Shown here one piece after another: positions 8,010 through 16,184 of a stretch of DNA of 32,023 nucleotides (the first letter of the stretch is position 1; every line of letters starts with the position of its first letter). Under the pieces are notes generated by a model. That model had not been told where the DNA came from. It did not search any database and saw only the letters and a list, made by a program, of their open reading frames with translations. The position numbers and the translations under genes were made by a program. The DNA comes from Candidatus Daviesbacteria bacterium (lineage in GTDB: Bacteria; Patescibacteriota; Microgenomatia; Daviesbacterales; UBA10151), in the NCBI GenBank assembly GCA_016187035.1, contig JACPKL010000003.1:1-32023 (forward strand), written 5' to 3'.

Positions 8010-9344
8010 ATGGGTCAAAGAGGACTTGCCGGTAATATTATAATCATAGGAATTTTAGTTATACTAACAGGAGTTGGTGGTTACCTGGTTTTAAATAACA
8101 AATTACTCACCCCAGCTCCAGAACCCACTCCCGCCTCTACACCATCACCAGCTCCTACCTCAACTTCATCTGCTTCAGCTGTACCAGCAGAAAAGCCTAA
8201 AAATATCCCCCAAACCCATAATGCTTTTGGTTTTAATCTGTTTAAGAATTTAAAACAAGAGGAAAGAAATAAAAATTTGTTTATTTCACCCTCAAGCATT
8301 GCCATAGCTTTGTCTATGGTTTTAAACGGAGCTAGCGGGGAAACAAAAAACGCTATCCAAAAAACTTTAAGTTTGAATAATTTAGACATTAATACTGTAA
8401 ATGGAGAAAATCTTAATTTAATAAATATTTCCAAAAAGGGTGACCCTAAAGTAGAATTGTCTATAGCTAATTCTGTCTGGGCCAAGAAAGGCATAAACTT
8501 TAAGCAGGATTTTTTAAGTCTGGTGAAAAATTACTACCAGGCTGAAATTTCAACTTTAGATTTTACTTCTCCTTCTTCTGTTCAAACAATTAACTCCTGG
8601 GTAAGCCAAAATACTAAAGGTAAAATCCCCACCATAGTCCAGTCTATTCCTCCCCAGATGAGGATGTACCTGATCAATGCAGTTTATTTCAAAGGCAGCT
8701 GGAGCGAAGAGTTTGATAAAAAATTAACTGAAGATAGAAACTTTACCCCGGCTGAAGATACGCCTAAAAAACATCCGCTGATGCAGCTTCAAAACAAAGA
8801 TTTACCTTATTTAGAAACAGATACTTTCCAAAGTGTTAATCTATCTTATGGGCAGAATGAGCAAAGCTCTTCTACGAATGAGCAAAGCTCTTCTACGAAT
8901 AAAAGATTAAGCATGTATGTGTTTTTACCTAAAAATTTAGAAAATTTTATTAACAGTTTAAGTATAGACAATTGGAATAAGTGGATGAAACAATACAAAA
9001 TCACTGAAGGCACAATTTTACTGCCAAAGTTTAAAATGGAATATGAAAAAGGATTAATAAATACACTTACCAGCTTAGGCATGGGAATAGCTTTTCAGGA
9101 TAAGGCTGACTTTTCCGGTATTGGTGATGGGTTAAAAATCAGTGAGGTTAAGCATAAAACTTACATTGATGTTAATGAGGAAGGCACAGAAGCTGCCGCA
9201 GTTACCAGTATAGGTATGGGAATTACTGCAATTGGAGCGCCAAAGAAAACTTTCTATATGGAAGTCAACAAACCCTTTTTCTTTGCTATCAGGGATAATC
9301 AAACAGAAGAAATATTATTCATGGGGACTTTGCAAAACCCCTAA
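8010..9344 (+). CDS. Serpin family serine protease inhibitor, N-terminal signal anchor
   Basis: FNLFKNLKQEERNKNLFISPSSIAIALSMVLNGA, LINAVYFKGSW, hinge EEGTEAAAVT, NKPFFFAIRDNQTEEILFMGTLQNP. Confidence 0.95.
   Translation: MGQRGLAGNIIIIGILVILTGVGGYLVLNNKLLTPAPEPTPASTPSPAPTSTSSASAVPAEKPKNIPQTHNAFGFNLFKNLKQEERNKNLFISPSSIAIALSMVLNGASGETKNAIQKTLSLNNLDINTVNGENLNLINISKKGDPKVELSIANSVWAKKGINFKQDFLSLVKNYYQAEISTLDFTSPSSVQTINSWVSQNTKGKIPTIVQSIPPQMRMYLINAVYFKGSWSEEFDKKLTEDRNFTPAEDTPKKHPLMQLQNKDLPYLETDTFQSVNLSYGQNEQSSSTNEQSSSTNKRLSMYVFLPKNLENFINSLSIDNWNKWMKQYKITEGTILLPKFKMEYEKGLINTLTSLGMGIAFQDKADFSGIGDGLKISEVKHKTYIDVNEEGTEAAAVTSIGMGITAIGAPKKTFYMEVNKPFFFAIRDNQTEEILFMGTLQNP
8855..8896. repeat. 21-bp tandem duplication in the serpin gene
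   Basis: gaatgagcaaagctcttctac twice; encodes NEQSSSTNEQSSST. Confidence 0.95.
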
Positions 9345-9415
9345 TTTATCCCAACCAAGTGTCATTCCAAGTGCAGGTTTAATTCTAACTCTTCTTTGGT
9401 TATAATACAAAAGAC

Positions 9416-9498
9416 GCCGGGGTGGTGAAACGGTATACACGCTACCTTGAGGTGGTAGTGCCCGCAAGGGCGTGGAGGTTCAACTCCTCTTCCCGGCA
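9416..9498 (+). tRNA. tRNA-Leu(GAG)
   Basis: Acceptor GCCGGGG/TCCCGGC, anticodon arm CTACC-TTGAGGT-GGTAG, long variable arm. Confidence 0.92.
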
Positions 9499-9594
9499 CA
9501 AACCTTTGTGCGTCAACCTTCGAGGTTGCAGGCTAAATCACAGATTTGGTAAAATACTACCAAAGTTGGCGTCATAGCTCAGGAAGAACGTCTC

Positions 9595-9666
9595 GGGCAC
9601 TTAGCTCAGCGGTAGAGCGCTTCGTTTACATCGAAGAAGTCGTAGGTCCAAATCCTACAGTGCCCA
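9595..9666 (+). tRNA. tRNA-Val(TAC)
   Basis: Acceptor GGGCACT/AGTGCCC, anticodon arm CTTCG-TTTACAT-CGAAG, T arm GTAGGTCCAAATCCTAC. Confidence 0.93.
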
Positions 9667-9811
9667 CATCTGGTATAATTCTCGCAGAGAATTAACAGGT
9701 TCTGCGAGCACGAGCTAAAATATATCATTGCGAAGTGCGAAGCAGGTTCTTATAATCGTTCACGATTACATCGTTCACTTCTTGTAACGAAAACGTTATA
9801 ATCTAAATTTA

Positions 9812-10834
9812 ATGGCAGATCAAGTTAAAAAATATCCCTTTCAGCAAAAAATAGTTACCCTTGGTGGAGGGACTGGTCATTTTTCCCTGCTTAGGGGACT
9901 GGTGGAACTAAACCAGCCTGACTTTATATCTGCTGTAGTAGGCACATGGGATAGTGGTGGCTCCTCTGGCAGGCTAAGAACAGAACTGGGAATTTTACCC
10001 CCCGGGGATATCAGACAATGTTTATTAGCCTTAATGGAAGATCCTAAACAAAGACAAATAGCCCAGAAACTGTTTGATGACAGGCTGGAAGAAGTGGCAG
10101 GACCGCTTAAAGGCCATAGCTTAGGTAATCTAATTGCTGCCAGGCTGGAGCATATTTATAAAGGGGCTGACAGGGGAACTGAAGCTGAAAGATTGCTTTT
10201 TAGGATCAGGGCCAGGGTATTACCGGTAAGCTTGACTGATTTAAATTTAATAGCCAAACTGGAAGGCGGGGAAGAGATTGAGGGAGAAACTAATATAGAT
10301 TTAAGAGCTGCCAGCAAAACTTATGATCCTAAACATAAAATTATGAGAATTTATTTTGATACTAACGCGGACCCTAATCCTGAGGTTATTAAAGCTATAA
10401 ATGAAGCTGATAAAATTATTTTTTCTGCTGGTGATTTATACACTTCTGTATTACCACATCTCTTAGTTAATGGAGTAAAAGAAGCTATTATGGCAGCCAA
10501 AGGAAAAGTGATTATGATATTAAATTTAATGACTAAGAAAGGGGAAACAGATTCATATAAAGCTTCAGATTATTTTGGCACCTTTTTATCCTATTTAGAG
10601 GATAAAAACAGAATTAATTATATTATTGCTAATACCAATGGATTAGACCCTGAAATTCTAAAAATTTATGAAAAAGAAGGCCAGGAACCTGTAAAAGTAG
10701 ATGAGCAAAATTGCTTAAGTCTTTCCCCTGACACTCAAATAATTAAATCTAAACTAGCTATTTATTATATTAGAGAACATCTATTGCGCCATGATCCCCA
10801 AATTTTAGCTTCAACGATTCTGGAATTAAACTAA
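9812..10834 (+). CDS. YvcK/CofD-like family (gluconeogenesis factor / UDP-sugar binding)
   Basis: KIVTLGGGTGHFSLLRGL, WDSGGSSGRLR, ILPPGDIRQCLLAL, GHSLGNLI. Confidence 0.9.
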   Translation: MADQVKKYPFQQKIVTLGGGTGHFSLLRGLVELNQPDFISAVVGTWDSGGSSGRLRTELGILPPGDIRQCLLALMEDPKQRQIAQKLFDDRLEEVAGPLKGHSLGNLIAARLEHIYKGADRGTEAERLLFRIRARVLPVSLTDLNLIAKLEGGEEIEGETNIDLRAASKTYDPKHKIMRIYFDTNADPNPEVIKAINEADKIIFSAGDLYTSVLPHLLVNGVKEAIMAAKGKVIMILNLMTKKGETDSYKASDYFGTFLSYLEDKNRINYIIANTNGLDPEILKIYEKEGQEPVKVDEQNCLSLSPDTQIIKSKLAIYYIREHLLRHDPQILASTILELN

Positions 10835-10905
10835 GTCTGATTCGGTTTGATCCTGTTTAACCGAATTGACGGGAGTCAGATTAAAAGCTACTATCAATCC
10901 GTAAA

Positions 10906-11499
10906 ATGCAGACGGACAATCTCAAGCCATATTCATTGTGGTTAATATCTTCTTGGTTTGGAGCCAGCTTTACTTGTTTAATTTTTGCCATACTTTTTAG
11001 CTTTTATTTATCAAGTCCTAAACTATCCAACCCAATTAACCAGAACTTTAAATCATACGCGGCTTTACCAGAAACAAATTCCCAAGTCTCTGAACAGATA
11101 GAGCGTACAGATGCCCGTCCTAAGATAATTGAAGGATTTTTTAAAAAGTATCACTCACCTTTATCAAGCTTTAGTGAATTATTTGTGGGGGTTGCAGATA
11201 AATATGACTTAAATTACAGATTATTACCTGCCATTGCTATGCAAGAATCAAATGGAGGCAAAAGGGTAATTGCTAATTCCTTTAATCCATTTGGGTTTGG
11301 AATTTATGGCAGTTCAGTTATAAGATTTTCTTCATGGGAAGAATCCATAGAAATGGTAGGCAGGGCATTAAGAGAAAACTATTTAAATATGGGCTTAAAC
11401 ACCCCACAAAAAATTATGACTAAATACACTCCTCCAAGCTTAGCTAAAGGCGGCAGATGGGCTAAAGGTGTTTCTGTATTTATGGAAGAACTGCGCTAA
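10906..11499 (+). CDS. Secreted glucosaminidase/lysozyme-like protein
   Basis: N-terminal TM; DLNYRLLPAIAMQESNGGKRVI...NPFGFGIYG. Confidence 0.7.
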   Translation: MQTDNLKPYSLWLISSWFGASFTCLIFAILFSFYLSSPKLSNPINQNFKSYAALPETNSQVSEQIERTDARPKIIEGFFKKYHSPLSSFSELFVGVADKYDLNYRLLPAIAMQESNGGKRVIANSFNPFGFGIYGSSVIRFSSWEESIEMVGRALRENYLNMGLNTPQKIMTKYTPPSLAKGGRWAKGVSVFMEELR

Positions 11500-11555
11500 T
11501 TTAATCCTCTAGTAATTTGACTTTTCTTGCTTAATTTGATAATATTAACGGTCTA

Positions 11556-11595
11556 ATTCTGATAACTGCCTCAAAACAGTGTCAGAATTTTTTTT
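11556..11595 (+). terminator. Rho-independent terminator-like hairpin
   Basis: attctga..aactg-cctcaaaa-cagt-gtcagaat followed by T8. Confidence 0.65.
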
Positions 11596-11597
11596 GT

Positions 11598-12179
11598 ATG
11601 AGTAAGAAATTCTTTTTACTTCTCATAGTTACTTTAATTTTCCTAACCTCCTTTTCAAGTAAAATCGTAAGGGCAGAGGAAATTGAGGCTAAACAGCTTG
11701 ATCCTAAAGCAAAAATTTTAGCTCAGTATCTAGCAAAATATAACTCTCCTCTGGAAAATCATGCCCAGGACTTTATAGATGCTGCTAAGGAGTATAATTT
11801 GGACTGGAAATTAGTACCTTCAATTGCCGGTGTGGAATCAACTTTTGGTAAGTTTATCCCTGGAGGATACAATGGCTGGGGTTGGGGAGTGTATGGTACT
11901 CAAGCTATTTATTTTAGCTCCTGGAGAGAAGCTATTTTTACTGTTTCCAAAGGTTTAAGAGAAAACTATTATGATAAAGGGCTGACTGATTTGTATTCTA
12001 TTAATAAAGCATACGCTGCTTCACCTTATTGGGCAGGAAAGGTGGATTATTTCATGGGTGACTTAGAGAAATTCACTTCAGAGTTTGAGGGTGAAAAGGT
12101 AAGCTTACCTGAAACTACTCCTAAAATTGCTGCTATTTCAGCTTCTCTCGCCTTGCGAAACAGGCCTGTGTTAAGATAG
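11598..12179 (+). CDS. Secreted glucosaminidase/lysozyme-like protein, tandem paralog
   Basis: Signal peptide; YNLDWKLVPSIAGVESTFGKFIPGGYNGWGWGVYG parallel to the preceding gene. Confidence 0.72.
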   Translation: MSKKFFLLLIVTLIFLTSFSSKIVRAEEIEAKQLDPKAKILAQYLAKYNSPLENHAQDFIDAAKEYNLDWKLVPSIAGVESTFGKFIPGGYNGWGWGVYGTQAIYFSSWREAIFTVSKGLRENYYDKGLTDLYSINKAYAASPYWAGKVDYFMGDLEKFTSEFEGEKVSLPETTPKIAAISASLALRNRPVLR

Positions 12180-12183
12180 CCTC

Positions 12184-13527
12184 ATGAAAAGTCAATTAGC
12201 AATAACTTTAGGTAAAGCTATCTGCTTTGCCAGCAGATTTTTTAACATTGGTGGCGGTTCAGCAGCTCCTGGTCTATTCGCTTTGCGAATTGATCCTGAG
12301 CTTGTCGAAGGATTAATCAAAAAAATTCCCACAAATGTAGTGATTACAGGTACAAATGGTAAAACAACCACAGCCAGATTAATTGCCCATTTTGCCCGGG
12401 CCCATAATTTAAAAGTCATCAGGAATCATACTGGTTCAAACTTAGAAAGAGGCATAGCTTCTACTTTAATCCAAAATTCGAGGCTACACCTGGAAGGTGT
12501 AAACCTAAACTTTGATCTAGGGATTTGGGAACTGGATGAAGCTGCTTTTAACTTGGTAGCACCTAAGGTCAAACCTGATGTTGTTATTTTTTTAAATGTG
12601 TTTAGGGACCAGCTGGACAGGTATGGGGAAGTGGATAGTGTGGTTAAAAGATGGTGTGAAACTTTAAAAGCTTTACCAAAGACTACCAAGGTTTTAGTTA
12701 ATGGAGATGATTCTAACACAAGTAAACTCGATAAGTGTTTCCCAGGAAAAGTATTAAAATTTGGAGTTAAAGATTATCAGATTTCAGGTGAGAGTATTTC
12801 ACCCAAAAGAGTAAAAAAGAAACTGGATTATGAAGCCAAAGATATAAAACTAAGAAATCTTGCCGGCAGCAGTTTCACCCTCTATACCCCATACTCTATA
12901 CTCCATACTAATTTGCCTTTACCTGGAGTTTACCATATTTATGATGCTGTAGCTGCATTAGCTTGCTCCTCCATTCTTTTTTCTGATACACCAATACACC
13001 GTTACACCAACACTCTTAAAACCTTCACTCTTAAAACCTTTTCCCCAGCTTTTGGCAGGGTAGAAAAGTTTACGTTCAAACCCCAGGGGTTAAATACGTT
13101 CAAACCCCAGGATAATTACATATTTTTAATTAAAAATCCTGCAGGAACAACCCAGGTATTTGAAACAATTGCTCCCCAACTTAAAAGCAGTGACAGGCTG
13201 CTACTGGCTCTAAATGATAATTTAGCTGATGGCACAGATGTATCCTGGATCTGGGATGCCCAGTTTGAAAAACTACCAACTACTAACTACCAACTACTAA
13301 CTACTTGCTCTGGTACCAGAGCATACGATCTGGCTAACCGGTTAAAATATGCAGAGTTTGATCCAAAAACAATTAATACTGAACCTAATCTGGAAAAGGC
13401 TTTTAAGCAGGCTAGAAAGGATCTAAAAGGCAGGTTATTTATCTTACCTACTTATACAGCTATGCTAGAACTACAAAAAATACTGGTAAAAATGGGTATT
13501 AAAAAGCATTACTGGGCATCGGATTAA
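12184..13527 (+). CDS. murT: Lipid II isoglutaminyl synthase, MurT subunit (Mur ligase-like)
   Basis: VVITGTNGKTTTARLIAH, NVFRDQLDRYGE, NGDDSN; followed by GatD-like gene. Confidence 0.9.
   Translation: MKSQLAITLGKAICFASRFFNIGGGSAAPGLFALRIDPELVEGLIKKIPTNVVITGTNGKTTTARLIAHFARAHNLKVIRNHTGSNLERGIASTLIQNSRLHLEGVNLNFDLGIWELDEAAFNLVAPKVKPDVVIFLNVFRDQLDRYGEVDSVVKRWCETLKALPKTTKVLVNGDDSNTSKLDKCFPGKVLKFGVKDYQISGESISPKRVKKKLDYEAKDIKLRNLAGSSFTLYTPYSILHTNLPLPGVYHIYDAVAALACSSILFSDTPIHRYTNTLKTFTLKTFSPAFGRVEKFTFKPQGLNTFKPQDNYIFLIKNPAGTTQVFETIAPQLKSSDRLLLALNDNLADGTDVSWIWDAQFEKLPTTNYQLLTTCSGTRAYDLANRLKYAEFDPKTINTEPNLEKAFKQARKDLKGRLFILPTYTAMLELQKILVKMGIKKHYWASD
12276..12314. repeat. Two adjacent short palindromes inside murT
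   Basis: attcgc-ttt-gcgaat followed by gatcctgagcttgtcgaaggat (translated IDPELVEGL). Confidence 0.6.
12882..12909. repeat. Heptamer tandem repeat in murT
   Basis: ctatacc ccatact ctatact ccatact. Confidence 0.9.
12988..13040. repeat. 8-bp x3 then 15-bp x2 tandem repeats in murT
   Basis: acaccaat acaccgtt acaccaac; cactcttaaaacctt x2. Confidence 0.85.
13071..13111. repeat. 24-bp period direct repeat in murT
   Basis: tacgttcaaaccccagg at 13071 and 13095. Confidence 0.9.
13271..13303. repeat. Heptamer tandem repeat in murT
   Basis: partial aacta, then ccaacta ctaacta ccaacta ctaacta. Confidence 0.9.
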
Positions 13528-13543
13528 CAAAGGGGAAAACATT

Positions 13544-14260
13544 ATGAAGCTCACAATTGGTTATTTATATGGGGATTTAATGAATATATATGGGGATACA
13601 GGTAATATCATTGCTTTGAAAAAACGGGCGCAGTGGCGTGGCATCAAAGTAAAAGTTCAGCTTATCACTCTTAAATCTAAAATCTTAAATCTTAAATCTG
13701 ATCTCTACTTTTTTGGAGGAGGACAGGATCAGCAACAAGAGCTGGTGGCTAAAGACTTAAAAATAAAAGCTAAAATCATTAAATCAGAGGTAGAAAGGGG
13801 AGTACCATTGCTTTCTATTTGTGGTGGTTATCAGCTATTAGGAGCTTATTACAAACCCTATAAAGGCCCAAAGCTTCCTGGAGTTGGGTTATTTCCAATT
13901 TTTACAGAGGCCTCCTCTGACAGGATGATTGGAAATATTGTAATTGAATCAATGTTTGGCAAATTAGTTGGATTTGAAAATCACTCAGGTAAAACTTACC
14001 TTAAAAAAGAAGCTTTACCTTTAGGAATGGTTATAAAAGGATTTGGTAATAATGGGACTGATAAAACAGAAGGCTGTATTTATAAACATGCTGTTGGTTG
14101 TTATATGCACGGGGCTCTCCTGCCTAAAAACCCCAAACTAGCAGACTGGTTAATCAGGAAAGCCCTGGAAGTTAAGTATAAAAAGCAGATTGAACTAAAA
14201 CCTTTGGATGATACTTTAGAGCTCCAAGTTCACCACAAAGCTATCCAAAAATTTAGCTAA
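13544..14260 (+). CDS. gatD: Lipid II isoglutaminyl synthase, GatD glutamine amidotransferase subunit
   Basis: YLYGDLMNIYGDTGNIIALKKRAQWRG, FFGGGQDQQQ, LLSICGGYQLLG nucleophile elbow, HSGKTYL. Confidence 0.9.
   Translation: MKLTIGYLYGDLMNIYGDTGNIIALKKRAQWRGIKVKVQLITLKSKILNLKSDLYFFGGGQDQQQELVAKDLKIKAKIIKSEVERGVPLLSICGGYQLLGAYYKPYKGPKLPGVGLFPIFTEASSDRMIGNIVIESMFGKLVGFENHSGKTYLKKEALPLGMVIKGFGNNGTDKTEGCIYKHAVGCYMHGALLPKNPKLADWLIRKALEVKYKKQIELKPLDDTLELQVHHKAIQKFS
13671..13698. repeat. Heptamer tandem repeat in gatD
   Basis: ttaaatc taaaatc ttaaatc ttaaatc. Confidence 0.9.
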
Positions 14261-14287
14261 AACTATGTACAACCCGTCCTATAGTTT

Positions 14288-14429
14288 GTGCCAATCTACA
14301 GATCGGCTCGAGAATATTTTAGCAAAAACTTCTAGCCTTTGCATTTGGTATCGTCAAGGAAAAGGGGTTAAAGGGGAAAAGGAATCCTTCGACTTCAGTT
14401 CGACTTCGCTCACTGCAGGCGTGTCGCTT
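14288..14429 (+). repeat. Left copy of ~142-bp inverted repeat
   Basis: Reverse complement matches 28805-28945 with a single visible 1-nt indel (ttccttgacg vs ttcctgacg). Confidence 0.95.
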
Positions 14430-14457
14430 TGGCCCACCTCTCCCATCCGCGGGCAAC

Positions 14458-14601
14458 AATGGACTCCCATAAATAGTTATTGATATTTTAAAAGTATAAT
14501 GGATTACCATAATTAGCTTGTTGTAGCAATCTAATCATCATAATGGACCATTATGGGTACCATTAATGGATCCATTGTTATCCATAATGGGTAAATAATG
14601 G
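14458..14601. promoter_or_regulatory. Cluster of TAATGG/CCATTA dyads (iteron- or operator-like)
   Basis: Perfect palindromes ataatgg-a-ccattat (14540-14554), ccattaatgg (14560-14569), aatggatccatt (14565-14576), plus ataatggattaccataat and tccataatgggtaaataatgg. Confidence 0.7.
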
Positions 14602-14619
14602 CAAATATCAAAAAAGGTA

Positions 14620-15045
14620 GCCCCGCAAACCCATACCCCCTCATCGGCGTGGTTTCTATCAGTTAATCTATCATTAAGTTTTATCCATTCTTTAGGGTTT
14701 CGCGCCCTTCTGTTAGTCGGCCGCGAAACGTTGCAATTCCTACCTGCCTCGGGGGGTGCCGAAGGGGGCTCTCTTGTACGGCTCCCTAATTTTTCTGCTA
14801 ACCAATTTCTTTTAAATAGATTATCTATGTCTTTTAATCCGCTTCTTCGCTCGCCCCCCGCGCCTTTCTCGTTTCATGAAGTTTATCTGTTTCTTTTCTT
14901 TCTTCCTTTTAAGAGAATGCAATTTTTTGGAGTGCGGCGCGTGATAGCGGCTTTTCAGCCGCTTGCCTTGCTCGCTTCGCTCGCTGCGGCCCCCCGGGCG
15001 GCGAAGACGCCGCCCTTTTTTGGGTGACCGGCGGGTTTGCGGGGC
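14620..15045. other. GC-rich, hairpin-dense block bounded by a 13-bp inverted repeat
   Basis: gccccgcaaaccc (14620-14632) and gggtttgcggggc (15033-15045); internal hairpins gtttcgcg...cgcgaaac, agcggct-tttc-agccgct, cgagcgaagcgag. Confidence 0.65.
14996..15021 (+). terminator. Strong rho-independent terminator
   Basis: gggcggcg-aaga-cgccgccc-tttttt. Confidence 0.8.
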
Positions 15046-15082
15046 AGAAATTAGAAAACAAGAATGATTGTACCTAGGTCGT

Positions 15083-16006
15083 TTATTTCCACTCCTTAAT
15101 ACTAAAAATTCCAAACCGTATCTCAGACCCCGCCCCCTTGAATCTAGAATCGTTCAAACCTACTCTAAAAGGTCTTGCTGGAACTCCGACTAGGTCAGTA
15201 GCTTTTGCTTCAATATATACAAGCCTTTCTTCCCAAATGTAATCATTTTTACCTTCCGGAACATATCTAAATTGAATATTTAAGTCTAAACCATTTCCCT
15301 TCTGGTTTGATGAAATTATTATTGTTACCTCTTTACTTACAGAGATTTTTCCATTAACCAATTTTTCTTTTATAAATTCCGTCCATGGTGACTTTCTAGC
15401 AGAATCGTTTTTCTCTATCTTCCAAGTCTGTCTATCACCATCTCCCAATAGGACTTTAAATACATCTTCATATTCTATGAATACACCAATTGATTGCTCT
15501 TTGAGAGGCACAAACGATAATTTAACTTCCCAGGGTGGTCTACAAGGATAAGGATATTTTTTAGCAACTTGAGCGTTTGCAGATTCAGAAGCTGAAATAA
15601 TTCTGGGATCATCCGGATCTACTTGAAAAGGTTTTTCTTTGCCCCAAACATCATCTAATTGTAGAATTACATCAAAAGATTCTCCCTGGCAAGCCTTAGT
15701 GTAGCTATTTAAACCCCGTACATTCTGTAGTGGCGTTTTAGGCGGTTCTGGTTGTGGAGTAGAGTTGTAAGTTAGGGAAGGGCTTTGTTTAACCTCATCG
15801 GTAGTCCATGTTTTCCAGTCCGCACCGAACCCTACTAAATAAGAAAGGATTATGAATAATATAACCACTGTTCCTACAAACAGATATGTTATTGTCTTTG
15901 CTGTTGGCCCAAATATTTTTCCAATGAATTTTAGGGGGAAGCGAATCCATACTCCTTCAAGTATCTTTTTGCCTTTACCAATACCGTCTGCTCTGTCGTT
16001 GTTCAC
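15083..16006 (-). CDS. Membrane-anchored hypothetical protein
   Basis: 307-aa ORF, one N-terminal TM (TITYLFVGTVVILFIILSYLVGF). Confidence 0.65.
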   Translation of the reverse strand: MNNDRADGIGKGKKILEGVWIRFPLKFIGKIFGPTAKTITYLFVGTVVILFIILSYLVGFGADWKTWTTDEVKQSPSLTYNSTPQPEPPKTPLQNVRGLNSYTKACQGESFDVILQLDDVWGKEKPFQVDPDDPRIISASESANAQVAKKYPYPCRPPWEVKLSFVPLKEQSIGVFIEYEDVFKVLLGDGDRQTWKIEKNDSARKSPWTEFIKEKLVNGKISVSKEVTIIISSNQKGNGLDLNIQFRYVPEGKNDYIWEERLVYIEAKATDLVGVPARPFRVGLNDSRFKGAGSEIRFGIFSIKEWK

Positions 16007-16184
16007 TTCTAATTATTGGGCTAAAAATTAAAAGCACCATTTTCCTTGCCACTAACTATAATACCCTCATATTTAATTGTAAGAGCAGCTAGTAATTCCA
16101 CATTAACATCTCTGGCTTATGAGTACAATATGTTCGATAAACTGAAAGTTGCACCTTTTCCTAAAATAGCTCTATACTGATCTC

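Noticed and set aside
12192-12719. Minus-strand ORFs 12192..12419 and 12426..12719
   Set aside because: Antisense to murT, whose conserved motifs prove the plus-strand frame
14756-14788. Group II intron domain V candidate (gggtgccgaa...tacggctccc)
   Set aside because: Length is near 33 nt but the catalytic AGC triad, GNRA loop and bulge pattern are absent, and no intron reverse transcriptase is nearby
14731-15114. ORFs 14731..15027 (+) and 14821..15114 (-)
   Set aside because: They overlap the GC-rich hairpin block; their low-complexity, Arg/Pro-rich translations look like translated repeats
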